Assembly: GCF_002891535.1 (NCBI RefSeq)
Contig: NZ_PDZR01000007.1
Coordinates: 1 to 64,000, forward strand
DNA from: Methylocella silvestris
Lineage (GTDB): Bacteria > Pseudomonadota > Alphaproteobacteria > Rhizobiales > Beijerinckiaceae
Length of the DNA: 64,000 nucleotides
Direction of reading: 5' to 3'
The notes below the pieces were generated by a model. It saw only the letters and a list, made by a program, of their open reading frames with translations. It was not told the DNA's origin and did not search any database. Positions 9,566-17,205 of this stretch are shown here, in pieces (within the stretch, counting starts at the first letter, position 1; every line of letters begins with the position of its first letter). Made by a program: the position numbers and the translations under genes.

Positions 9566-10639
9566 TTAACGCGCCCCTGAATATTCCGGAATCTGCTGTT
9601 TCCTGCCGAAGATGAATTGCTGCGGATTCTGCTCGATCGAGCGGATCGCCTGATTGAGCAGATCGAGCGTCTTGCGGCCGTCGGTCGCCAGCGCTTCATA
9701 TTGGCGCAGGCCCGACCCGCTGAAGCGGGCCAGATTGCCGCCAATATCCTTCCAGCGGGCATTGACGTCGTCGGCGAGCTTGCGGATCGAGCGCGCCGCC
9801 GCGGCGATCTCCTCGAACACGCCCTTGTTGTCTCCCGTCGCAAGGAAGCCGTTCAGATTGGTCAGCACGCTGTCGACCTTATCAGCCGCGGCGTTGAGCT
9901 TGCCGGACATTTGCGCGAAATCGGTGACGATCGTCTTCACCTGCGCCGGATCGACCGCCTTGATGACATTATTTGCGCCATCAGCGAGCGTTTCGAGTTT
10001 CGCGGTCAGCGGCTTGATGGCGCGGCCGACATCGGCCATGGAGCCGAGAAAATCCTTCAAACCGTCGGAATTGGCGGCGAGCGCATCGGAAAATTTCTCG
10101 ATATTCTTGACCGAAGCGGTGATCGAGCCGGAGTTTTCGTCGAGCACCTTGTTGGTCCGGTCAAGAAACTCCGTCGCTTGCCCGGCGATCTTGCGCGCGC
10201 TCTCGATCAGATCCTGGAAATCGGAGCGTTCGGCGATGATCGTGGGCGGCGCCCCGTCCGGGCCGGGCTCGAGCGTCTTGGCGTCCTCCGAACCGCCGGA
10301 GAGCGCGACATTGGCGACGCCGGTGAGGCCGGTGGTCTCAAGCCGCGCCTTGGTGTCGACCCGGATCGGCACGCGGGCGTCAATCTCGATCAGCGCATAG
10401 ACCTTTCCCGGACTGTCGGGAACAAAGTCGATCTTGGTCACGCCGCCGACCCTCACTCCGTTGAAAAGGACGGCCGCGCCGCGCAAAAGACCCGACACCG
10501 ATCCGGTAAAAACGACCCTGTAGACGTGCTGGCCGCCGGCCTTCTCCCCGCCCGAGAACCACAGGACGAAGGCGAAGGCGGCGGCGACCACCGCGAGGGT
10601 GAAGCCGCCGATCAGAGCGTAATTGGCCCTTGTTTCCAT
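9566..10639 (-). CDS. MlaD/MCE-domain lipid transport protein
   Basis: A 357-residue inner-membrane-anchored periplasmic protein. One N-terminal transmembrane segment (LIGGFTLAVVAAAFAFVLWF, residues 9-28) is followed by a single MCE domain at about residues 38-120, with VFTGSVSGLLRGAAVLFNGV and a long helical C-terminal region (residues 140-330) rich in Ala, Asp and Lys, predicted to be coiled. MlaD-type hexamers form the lipid-binding channel of the MlaFEDB complex, and the long helices may extend it across the periplasm. It lies in an operon with MlaE and MlaF upstream and the PqiC-like lipoprotein downstream. Confidence 0.9.
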   Translation of the reverse strand: METRANYALIGGFTLAVVAAAFAFVLWFSGGEKAGGQHVYRVVFTGSVSGLLRGAAVLFNGVRVGGVTKIDFVPDSPGKVYALIEIDARVPIRVDTKARLETTGLTGVANVALSGGSEDAKTLEPGPDGAPPTIIAERSDFQDLIESARKIAGQATEFLDRTNKVLDENSGSITASVKNIEKFSDALAANSDGLKDFLGSMADVGRAIKPLTAKLETLADGANNVIKAVDPAQVKTIVTDFAQMSGKLNAAADKVDSVLTNLNGFLATGDNKGVFEEIAAAARSIRKLADDVNARWKDIGGNLARFSGSGLRQYEALATDGRKTLDLLNQAIRSIEQNPQQFIFGRKQQIPEYSGAR

Positions 10640-10817
10640 CGAGACGCCTTGTCCTGTTCCTTAGAGCCGCGCCGAGGATTGCCCACCTGAGGGAGCCCCG
10701 CTGGCCTTGAGCATATTCCGATCAGGTTGATAAAATTGATCGACAAGAAAACGCTCAAGCTTTTGAATCCGGACCGATTTCTTTCGACCGAATGGTTTTA
10801 CGCGGTCGCAAAGCGGC

Positions 10818-11693
10818 CTATTGCCGATCTCCCTGCGCCGTTTTTCCCATCGTGGACGCGCTGAGCTGGCGCGCCCGCTTGCCGTGAAAATATGCCCTGA
10901 GCCAGGGATGCTCCGACGCGAGCATTGTCTCGATCGGCCCCGTCTCGATCACCCTTTTGTCGGCAAGGGCGGCGATGCGATCGCAGACCGAATAGAGGCT
11001 GTCGAGGTCATGCGTCACCATAAAGACCGTGAGCCCGAGAGTCTTTTGCAGGGTCGTGATGAGATCGTCAAATTCGGCCGCTCCGATCGGATCGAGGCCG
11101 GAGGTCGGCTCGTCGAGAAACAAAAGCTCGGGATCGAGCGCGAGCGAACGCGCCAGCGCCGCCCGCTTGATCATGCCGCCCGACAATTCCGACGGAAATT
11201 TGTCCGCGGCGTCCGGCGGCAGACCGACAAGCTCGATCTTGAGCATGGCAAGATCGTCGGCAAGACGGCGGGAGAGGTTCAGATGCTCTCGCATCGGCAC
11301 CTGAACATTCTGTTTCACCGTGAGAGCGGAAAACAGCGCGCCCCCCTGAAACATCACTCCGATGCGGCGCTCCAGCGCGTCGAATTCGACACGGCTGACC
11401 TTGTCGAGATCGGAGCCGAACAATTCGATTTTGCCGGCGCGTTTCGGGATGAGGCCAAGGATGGTCCGGGTCAGCACGGATTTTCCGGTGCCGGAGCCGC
11501 CCACGAAGCCCAGGATCTCGCCGCGCCGCACATCGAGGTCGAGCCCGTCGAGAACAAGTTTTTCGCCGAAGCCGACGACAAGACCGCGCACGCTGATCGC
11601 GATCTCCGGCGCCGCGGCGCGGGGATTGGCGCGGCTGCGCTTTTTTGGCGCAGGGGCGACTTGCGGCGCGGGCGGCGGAGACGGAGTCTGCAT
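10818..11693 (-). CDS. MlaF-type ABC transporter ATP-binding protein
   Basis: This is the cytoplasmic ATPase of the lipid ABC transporter, 291 residues. Walker A is GFVGGSGTGKSVLTR, the signature motif is LSGGMIKRAALARSLA, and Walker B is PELLFLDEPTSGLDPIGA, followed by the H-loop VTHDLD. The frame remains open upstream into the permease gene, but the ATG at 11693 is the right start: it lies 9 bases past the permease stop and gives a Pro-rich N-terminus followed by the ABC fold. The extra ~35-residue Pro/Arg N-terminal extension is unusual. It is translated closely after mlaE. Confidence 0.92.
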   Translation of the reverse strand: MQTPSPPPAPQVAPAPKKRSRANPRAAAPEIAISVRGLVVGFGEKLVLDGLDLDVRRGEILGFVGGSGTGKSVLTRTILGLIPKRAGKIELFGSDLDKVSRVEFDALERRIGVMFQGGALFSALTVKQNVQVPMREHLNLSRRLADDLAMLKIELVGLPPDAADKFPSELSGGMIKRAALARSLALDPELLFLDEPTSGLDPIGAAEFDDLITTLQKTLGLTVFMVTHDLDSLYSVCDRIAALADKRVIETGPIETMLASEHPWLRAYFHGKRARQLSASTMGKTAQGDRQ

Positions 11694-11701
11694 CTGGCCG
11701 C

Positions 11702-12841
11702 CTAAAACCGGATCGTCGCGAAGAAGACGGCGAACAGCCCGTCGACGACGATCACCATGAAGATCGATTTCACCACCGAGGCCGTCACCTGGCGGCCGAG
11801 CGATTCGGCCGAGCCCGCGACGGCGAGCCCCTCCATGCAGGCGATGAGGCCGATGATGAGCCCCATAAAAGGCGCCTTGATGAGGCCGCTGAGGAAGGTG
11901 CGCAGCGCGATCGCCTCGGGGAGCAAGGCGACGAAGCTTTTCGGCGTGATGCCGCCATAGAGCCAGGAGACGAGCATGCCGCCGGCGAGCGCCGCCATGT
12001 CGGCGAGGAAGGTCAACAGCGGCAGGCTGAGGATGAGGGCGAGGATGCGCGGCGCGATCAAGACGTCGATCGGGCGCAGCCCCATCACGATGAGCGCGTC
12101 GATCTCCTCCCGCATCTTCATCGAGCCGAGTTCGGCGGTGATCGCCGAGCCGGAGCGGCCGGAGATCATGATCGCGGTCAGCAGCACGCCCAATTCGCGC
12201 AAGATCAGAATGCCGATGAGATCGACGACGAGGATCGTCGCGCCGAACCGCCGCAACTGGAAAATGCCCTGCTGCGCGACAATCGCCCCGACAAGAAAAT
12301 TGATGAGGACGATGATCGGAACGCCGCGCAGGGCGATCGTCTCTATCTGGGCGACGAGGGCCGTGCCGCGGAAATGGGCCGGCTGGATGACGCTCTTGCC
12401 GATGGAGGCGACAACCTCGCCGAGAAATTCGACGCCGCGATAAACGTCGCGCCCCGAGGCGACGACGCTTTCGCCGACGTCGGCCAGCAGCGTCACGATG
12501 TAGAGGCCCTTGCGCCCGGGCGGTTGTTCGAAGCTGCGGAAATGGGCTTCCTTGAGCAGAATGTCGATTTCCGGCCGCCCGCCGGCGAAATCGGCCGAAA
12601 CGCCTTTGGCGTCGAGCTGCTGCCGGGCGCCGTCTATCAGCCACGCCCCGGCGGTGTCCATGCGCTGGACGCCGGCAAGGTCGAGTATGGCGTGCTTAAC
12701 GCCGGCGCCGGCGTCGACCAGCGCCTGCGCGCCCTCCTCGATGTCGGCGCAAGCGTCAAGCGTCCAATGGCCGGCGAGTTTCAGGCGAACGCCCTCGTCA
12801 GAGGGTTCGCTCGAAAATGTCGGGCCTTGCGCAACGTCCAA
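11702..12841 (-). CDS. STAS domain-MlaE permease fusion
   Basis: A 379-residue permease. The N-terminal ~110 residues form a STAS domain (LDLAGVQRMDTAGAWLIDGA), and the rest is the MlaE permease with the family segment FLVGAIVAQQGIFQLRRFGA and GSAITAELGSMKMREEIDAL. In enterobacteria the STAS protein MlaB is a separate subunit; here it is fused to the permease, a common arrangement in alphaproteobacteria. It would form the membrane core of the phospholipid transporter with the ATPase and MCE protein encoded downstream. No mlaC is present. It diverges from the copper cluster, with a 241-base intergenic region. Confidence 0.93.
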   Translation of the reverse strand: MDVAQGPTFSSEPSDEGVRLKLAGHWTLDACADIEEGAQALVDAGAGVKHAILDLAGVQRMDTAGAWLIDGARQQLDAKGVSADFAGGRPEIDILLKEAHFRSFEQPPGRKGLYIVTLLADVGESVVASGRDVYRGVEFLGEVVASIGKSVIQPAHFRGTALVAQIETIALRGVPIIVLINFLVGAIVAQQGIFQLRRFGATILVVDLIGILILRELGVLLTAIMISGRSGSAITAELGSMKMREEIDALIVMGLRPIDVLIAPRILALILSLPLLTFLADMAALAGGMLVSWLYGGITPKSFVALLPEAIALRTFLSGLIKAPFMGLIIGLIACMEGLAVAGSAESLGRQVTASVVKSIFMVIVVDGLFAVFFATIRF

Positions 12842-13082
12842 TGTCAGCTCCAGGAGTCAGGCTGCAAGCGTCGAGCTCGGCGCGGAACCCGCGCGCTAAT
12901 GGATGTAGCCGTCAGCCGCGGCGAAGTCGAGGCGAGCGCCGGCGGCCCTCACCTGCCGTGATAGAAATGTCGCTTGAAGGGGCAATCTCCAGCCTCCGCT
13001 TGTAACCGGTTGCAGAAGGGTCGTTCCAGGTCTTAGCTTTTGTCGTGCGAATTACCGTTGAAGCTTAGTTTCAGGTGCGCGC

Positions 13083-13520
13083 GTGTCGAAGAGAAGTCGG
13101 AGTGGGGGGCGGCGTGCGCCTCACGCGTTGACGCGTTATCGCCTTGGGGCCGATCGCTGTCTGGCGTTCGTCGCGCTGCTGGCTTTTGTTCTTGCCGCCT
13201 TCAACCCGTGCTGCCGCACGCAAGTCACATCCGCCTCCTTCGATGCAGGGCTCCAGACGGCGCTTGGTCCTGCGGCGCATGTCGCTCTCTGCGCCGGCGT
13301 AGCCGGCGACAAAAAGCGTCAGTCGGGCGACGACCAGCAGCCTTGCGATGGTCCCTGCTGTAGCCTGTCGCAAAACGACGCACTTCTCGCCGTGGCCGCG
13401 AGCGAAGCGGATTATCCGGGGGATGCTGCGCCCTCGCCTGTTCTGCGCCCCGCCAGCCATATAATCGTCATCGCGGCTGGACCGGTCGTTGGCCGACCAC
13501 GCGGGCCTCCGTCGATCTGA
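13083..13520 (+). CDS. Cys-containing membrane/exported protein of the copper cluster
   Basis: A 145-residue protein with a GTG start. One hydrophobic segment (CLAFVALLAFVLAAF, residues 26-40) is followed by two cysteine clusters, NPCCR and PCDGPCC. The arrangement resembles DUF2946-type small proteins found next to copper genes, but I cannot confirm the family. The paired cysteines would suit soft-metal binding outside the cytoplasm. Spacing of 68 bases to the outer-membrane gene and same strand as copC/copD suggest one transcription unit. Function otherwise unknown. Confidence 0.55.
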   Translation: MSKRSRSGGRRAPHALTRYRLGADRCLAFVALLAFVLAAFNPCCRTQVTSASFDAGLQTALGPAAHVALCAGVAGDKKRQSGDDQQPCDGPCCSLSQNDALLAVAASEADYPGDAAPSPVLRPASHIIVIAAGPVVGRPRGPPSI

Positions 13521-13588
13521 AAATGCGCCGCCGGCGCCGCCCCTGACGGGACGCCGGCCTCTTCGCTTTTCATTTCTCGAGGCTGTCC

Positions 13589-14566
13589 ATGACTTTGAAC
13601 GCTTTTCTGGCGCGCGCCTGCGCGATCGGCGCTGCGGCCTTTGCCGCTGGCGTAACTCCCGCTCTCTCTCACGTCGTCGTCGGCGATCGCTTCTTTCCGG
13701 CGACGCTGCTCATCGACGATCCTGGCGTCAACGACGAATTATCGCTCCCGACTTTCGCCTACCTTACAAATCCGGATGGATCGCAGACCAATGTGTTCTC
13801 GTTCGAATATGACAAGCGCATCACGCCGGCGCTTGGCATTTCGATCGAAGACGGATTCATTCATCAGAACAACCCGCGGGCGAACGGCTGGGACAATCTT
13901 TCGACGTCGCTCAAATACGTCCTTTTTATCAACCCCGAGCATGAATTTATGCTTTCCGCCGGCGTTGAGTTCGAGTGGGGACACACTGGCGCCGCCGGCG
14001 TCGGCGCGGAGGCCTTCACAAGCTGGTCGCCGCAAATCTTTTTCGGCAAGGGATTTGGCGATCTGCCGGCAAGCCTTAACGCGCTGAGGCCGTTCGCGCT
14101 GACCGGGCAGCTTGGCGTCGAGCTTTCGACCCATCCGATCTCGACGATCATCACGCGAAACTTCGAGACCGGCGACGTCGACATCGATGTCGATCAAGAC
14201 CCGACCTTCTTCAACTGGGGTTTTTCGCTGCAATACAGTCTGCCCTATATGAACTCCAATATCAGCGCGATCGACAATGATCTTCTCAAGCGGCTCATTC
14301 CGCTGGTCGAGGTTTCTCTCTCAACGCCCGTGGCGAATATCGGACCGCCCGGTAGCGGCAACAGCCACGTCACGACAGGTCTCGTCAATCCTGGCGTTAT
14401 TTATGTCGGGCAGACGTTTCAGCTCGGGCTCGAAGCGCAGCTGCCGATCAATTCGGCGAGCGGCAAGCATGTCGGCGTCATCGCGCAGTTGCATCTCTAT
14501 CTCGATAACATCTTCCCGGATTCGATCGGCCGTCCGCTGTTCGACGGGCCGGCTTCTGCTTTTTAG
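13589..14566 (+). CDS. putative outer-membrane beta-barrel protein of the copper cluster
   Basis: A 325-residue exported protein. The signal peptide ends near TPALSHVVVG (residue ~27). The rest has alternating amphipathic strands rich in Phe, Gly, Asn and Tyr (VFSFEYDKRITPALGISIED, EHEFMLSAGVEFEWGH, NWGFSLQYSLPYM), typical of an outer-membrane barrel with Asn/Pro/Gly turns. It ends LYLDNIFPDSIGRPLF rather than in a canonical terminal aromatic strand. It is 9 bases upstream of copC, so the two are almost certainly co-transcribed. A role in moving copper across the outer membrane is an inference from context. Confidence 0.65.
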   Translation: MTLNAFLARACAIGAAAFAAGVTPALSHVVVGDRFFPATLLIDDPGVNDELSLPTFAYLTNPDGSQTNVFSFEYDKRITPALGISIEDGFIHQNNPRANGWDNLSTSLKYVLFINPEHEFMLSAGVEFEWGHTGAAGVGAEAFTSWSPQIFFGKGFGDLPASLNALRPFALTGQLGVELSTHPISTIITRNFETGDVDIDVDQDPTFFNWGFSLQYSLPYMNSNISAIDNDLLKRLIPLVEVSLSTPVANIGPPGSGNSHVTTGLVNPGVIYVGQTFQLGLEAQLPINSASGKHVGVIAQLHLYLDNIFPDSIGRPLFDGPASAF

Positions 14567-14575
14567 GGGACGTCC

Positions 14576-14947
14576 ATGCAAAAGTTTGTAAAACTGGGTC
14601 TTGTGCTTTGCCTTGGGCTTGGCGTCGCCGCGACCAACGCACATGCGCACGCCTTTCTCGACAAGGCCACGCCGCCGGTCGGGGGGACGGTTTCGACCGC
14701 GCCAACGGAGATACGGCTTGTTTTCAGCGAGCCAATTGTCCCCCAGTTCAGCGGATTGAGTCTGACGACGGCGGGCGGCGCTTCGGTCGCCACCGGCAAG
14801 CCGACGCAGCCGCCGGGCGACAAGGCGGTTCTGATCACGCCGATCGCCAATGCGCTGGCGCCAGGCGCCTACCAGGTTAAATGGCACGCCGTTTCGGTCG
14901 ATACGCATCGGACGCAGGGAAGTTTTACTTTCTCTGTCGGCCGCTGA
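14576..14947 (+). CDS. copC: periplasmic copper-binding protein CopC
   Basis: A 123-residue protein with a signal peptide cleaved after ATNAHA. The mature protein begins with the CopC Cu(II) site (HAFLDKATPPVGG) and contains IRLVFSEPI, KWHAVSVDTHRTQGSFTFSV with the conserved Asp and His near the C-terminus. The Met-rich Cu(I) loop of plasmid CopC is absent, as in most chromosomal CopC proteins that bind only Cu(II). It would deliver copper to the membrane protein CopD encoded 15 bases downstream. Confidence 0.93.
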   Translation: MQKFVKLGLVLCLGLGVAATNAHAHAFLDKATPPVGGTVSTAPTEIRLVFSEPIVPQFSGLSLTTAGGASVATGKPTQPPGDKAVLITPIANALAPGAYQVKWHAVSVDTHRTQGSFTFSVGR

Positions 14948-14962
14948 GCCGGAGCGGGCGGC

Positions 14963-15907
14963 GTGAGCGTCGAGGCTCTGCTTTTCGCCGCCCGCTGGCT
15001 CCATTTCGCCGCCCTTAGCCTTATGTTCGGCGCGCCGCTGTTCTGGTTCTACGCTTTTGCCGACCCATTGGCGGCGAGCCGCCTTTGGCCGAAAACATTT
15101 GCGGCGACGCGAAGGTTGCTTCGCGTCGCTGCGCCGGCCGCCACCCTTTCAGGCGTCGCCTGGCTTTGCGCCCTCATCGTCAATGCGGCGAGCGACCCTG
15201 CCGATCCGCAATGGGGCGCGCTGTTCGATTCTGAAACCTTGAAACTGTTTTTCCTTGAAACGGAATTCGGCGCGGCGGCTCTTTTGAGACTCGGCTTGCT
15301 CGCCGGCGCGCTCGCCCTCGCGATGCGGCCGAAGATGGGGCTCGCCGTCTTCGCCGCGTTCGGCGTCCTTGGCGCTCTGCTGTTCGTCAATCAGGCGTTT
15401 CTCGGACACGCGGCGCAAGGCGGCGCGGGATTTTATGGGGCTACGATGATCGCCGCCTACAGTCTGCATGTTCTTGGGGCCGGCGCCTGGATCGGCGGCC
15501 TCGCGCCGCTTCTATCCGCCCTGGCCGAAGACCGCGACGGCGGGGATAAAGTCCTTACCGCAAAGCTCGATGTGCTCTTGCGCTATTCCGCAATAGCCAT
15601 GATGGCCGTCGCGGCGGTCCTTCTTGGCGGCGTCGCCAATATTGCATTTCGGTTGGGCAGATCCTTCCAGCGACTTTTCGAGACGCCCTATGGGGACATC
15701 CTGTGCGCCAAGGTCGCGATGGCGGTCCTTATGCTCGCCCTCGCATGCTTCAATCGGTTCGTGCTGACGCCAAGGTTTCAAGTTGCGGGGAAAGCCCAAG
15801 ACGCGCCAGCTGGCTTTCTCATCGGCGCCATTGCAGCGGAGCTTATTTTGGGCTTCGCCGTGCTCGCAGCTGCGGCCATTCTCGGCGTGACCCCGCCGCC
15901 GCAATAA
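14963..15907 (+). CDS. copD: copper transport membrane protein CopD
   Basis: A 314-residue polytopic inner-membrane protein of the CopD family with about eight hydrophobic segments. The first, AARWLHFAALSLMFGAPLFW, holds the conserved WxH. A later HVLGAGAWIGGLAPLL segment contains the CopD family H-x(n)-AxWIGGL pattern. It starts with GTG, 15 bases after copC, preceded by the purine-rich GGAGCGGGCGG. CopC/CopD pairs import copper into the cytoplasm or to copper enzymes; here the set includes an outer-membrane candidate and a Cys-rich protein. Confidence 0.9.
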   Translation: MSVEALLFAARWLHFAALSLMFGAPLFWFYAFADPLAASRLWPKTFAATRRLLRVAAPAATLSGVAWLCALIVNAASDPADPQWGALFDSETLKLFFLETEFGAAALLRLGLLAGALALAMRPKMGLAVFAAFGVLGALLFVNQAFLGHAAQGGAGFYGATMIAAYSLHVLGAGAWIGGLAPLLSALAEDRDGGDKVLTAKLDVLLRYSAIAMMAVAAVLLGGVANIAFRLGRSFQRLFETPYGDILCAKVAMAVLMLALACFNRFVLTPRFQVAGKAQDAPAGFLIGAIAAELILGFAVLAAAAILGVTPPPQ

Positions 15908-15957
15908 TCAGCGCCGGCCGCAATTGCCGCGGCGCGCGGATTTTGCGATCAACGCTC

Positions 15958-16965
15958 ATGGCAAACCCCGCGTCAAAACTCTCCGTCGCCGTCGAAAAAT
16001 TTCCCATCGCCGGTAAATTCGTCATTTCTCGCGGGCAGAAGACGGAGGCCATCGTCGTCGTCGCGACGATCGTGGATGAACGCCACGCAGGGCAAGGCGC
16101 AAGGGGGCGCGGCGAATGCGTGCCCTACGGCCGCTACGGCGAAAGCGTCGAAAGCGTGCTGGCGCAGATCGAGGCCGTTCGCCCCGCGATCGAACAGGGG
16201 GCGGACTGCGCCGTGCTCGGCCAGCTGTTGCCGCCGGGAGCGGCGCGCAACGCGCTCGACTGCTCCCTTTGGGATCTTGCAGCCAAACGCAGCGGGCGCC
16301 GCGCCTTCGAACTTGCGGGCCTTGCCGCCCCTCGGCCGGTCGTCACCGCCTATACGATCTCGGTCGGCGAGCCGGACGAAATGGCGGCCGCCGCGGTCCG
16401 GGCGGCAGCGCGCCCCCTGCTTAAGATCAAGCTTGCCGGCGCGGGCGATCCGGCCCGCATCGCGGCCGTGCGCGCTGCGGCGCCCGAAGCGACGCTGATC
16501 GTCGACGCCAATGAGGCCTGGAGCGAAGAGGATCTTCCTGCCCATTTTGCAGCCTGCGAGGCGGCGCGGGTTGCGCTGATCGAGCAGCCGCTGCCGGCCG
16601 GACGCGACGCCGCGCTGGTCGGGCGCCCGCGCCGGATTGCCGTCTGCGCCGACGAGAGCGTCCACGCGCGGCAGGGTCTTGAATCGCTGCGCGCAAAATA
16701 TGACGCAGTCAATATAAAGCTCGACAAGACGGGCGGCCTGACGGAAATGCTGGCGATGGCGGCGGAAGCCGAAGCGCTCGGCTTTCAAATCATCGTCGGC
16801 TGCATGGTGGGCACTTCGCTCGCCATGGCCCCGGCGCTTCTGGCCGCCGCGCGCGCCCGCTTCGTCGATCTTGACGGTCCCTTGCTGCTCGAGAGGGACC
16901 GGGTGGACGGGCTCGTCTACGAAGGCTCCGTCATTCTGCCGGCCTCAGCAGCCCTTTGGGGCTGA
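15958..16965 (+). CDS. L-Ala-D/L-Glu (dipeptide) epimerase, enolase superfamily
   Basis: A 335-residue muconate-lactonizing subgroup enzyme. All catalytic positions are visible: KIKLAG (the KxK acid/base pair) near residue 157, VDANEAWS and IEQPLPAG and CADESV (the three metal-binding acids), and NIKLDKTGG (second catalytic Lys). This set matches YcjG-type epimerases that act on L-Ala-D-Glu from peptidoglycan recycling. The ATG at 15958 fits the family N-terminus; the frame is open further upstream inside copD, which is a shadow. Exact dipeptide specificity is uncertain. Confidence 0.87.
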   Translation: MANPASKLSVAVEKFPIAGKFVISRGQKTEAIVVVATIVDERHAGQGARGRGECVPYGRYGESVESVLAQIEAVRPAIEQGADCAVLGQLLPPGAARNALDCSLWDLAAKRSGRRAFELAGLAAPRPVVTAYTISVGEPDEMAAAAVRAAARPLLKIKLAGAGDPARIAAVRAAAPEATLIVDANEAWSEEDLPAHFAACEAARVALIEQPLPAGRDAALVGRPRRIAVCADESVHARQGLESLRAKYDAVNIKLDKTGGLTEMLAMAAEAEALGFQIIVGCMVGTSLAMAPALLAAARARFVDLDGPLLLERDRVDGLVYEGSVILPASAALWG

Positions 16966-17205
16966 GGCGGCGCAGCGCAGCTTGGCTCGCTTCCACGCGC
17001 GCTGAGACGGCATTCCCTTGCGTCACGCCGCAGCGTTAAGCGCAGTCGCGCACAATTTAGCAGATAATATTCAATAATATATCCGTTCCGCATAGAGCGT
17101 GGCGTAACGTCTTTGTCTCATGTTGCTGACCATTGAACAGGCTATCGGCTTATATTTCTGCTTTTACAGAAATTTAGTCAATCTTATCGTTCATTGGAGG
17201 CAAAT

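Noticed and set aside
10818-12644. A fused permease-ATPase of 608 residues suggested by the continuous open frame
   Set aside because: The upstream part of the frame is an out-of-frame reading of the MlaE gene; the ATPase has its own ATG at 11693 just after the permease stop.
11645-12961. Long plus-strand frame opposite the Mla permease and ATPase genes
   Set aside because: It is rich in Asp, Arg and Glu and is the antisense shadow of genuine MlaE and MlaF genes whose motifs are clear on the other strand.
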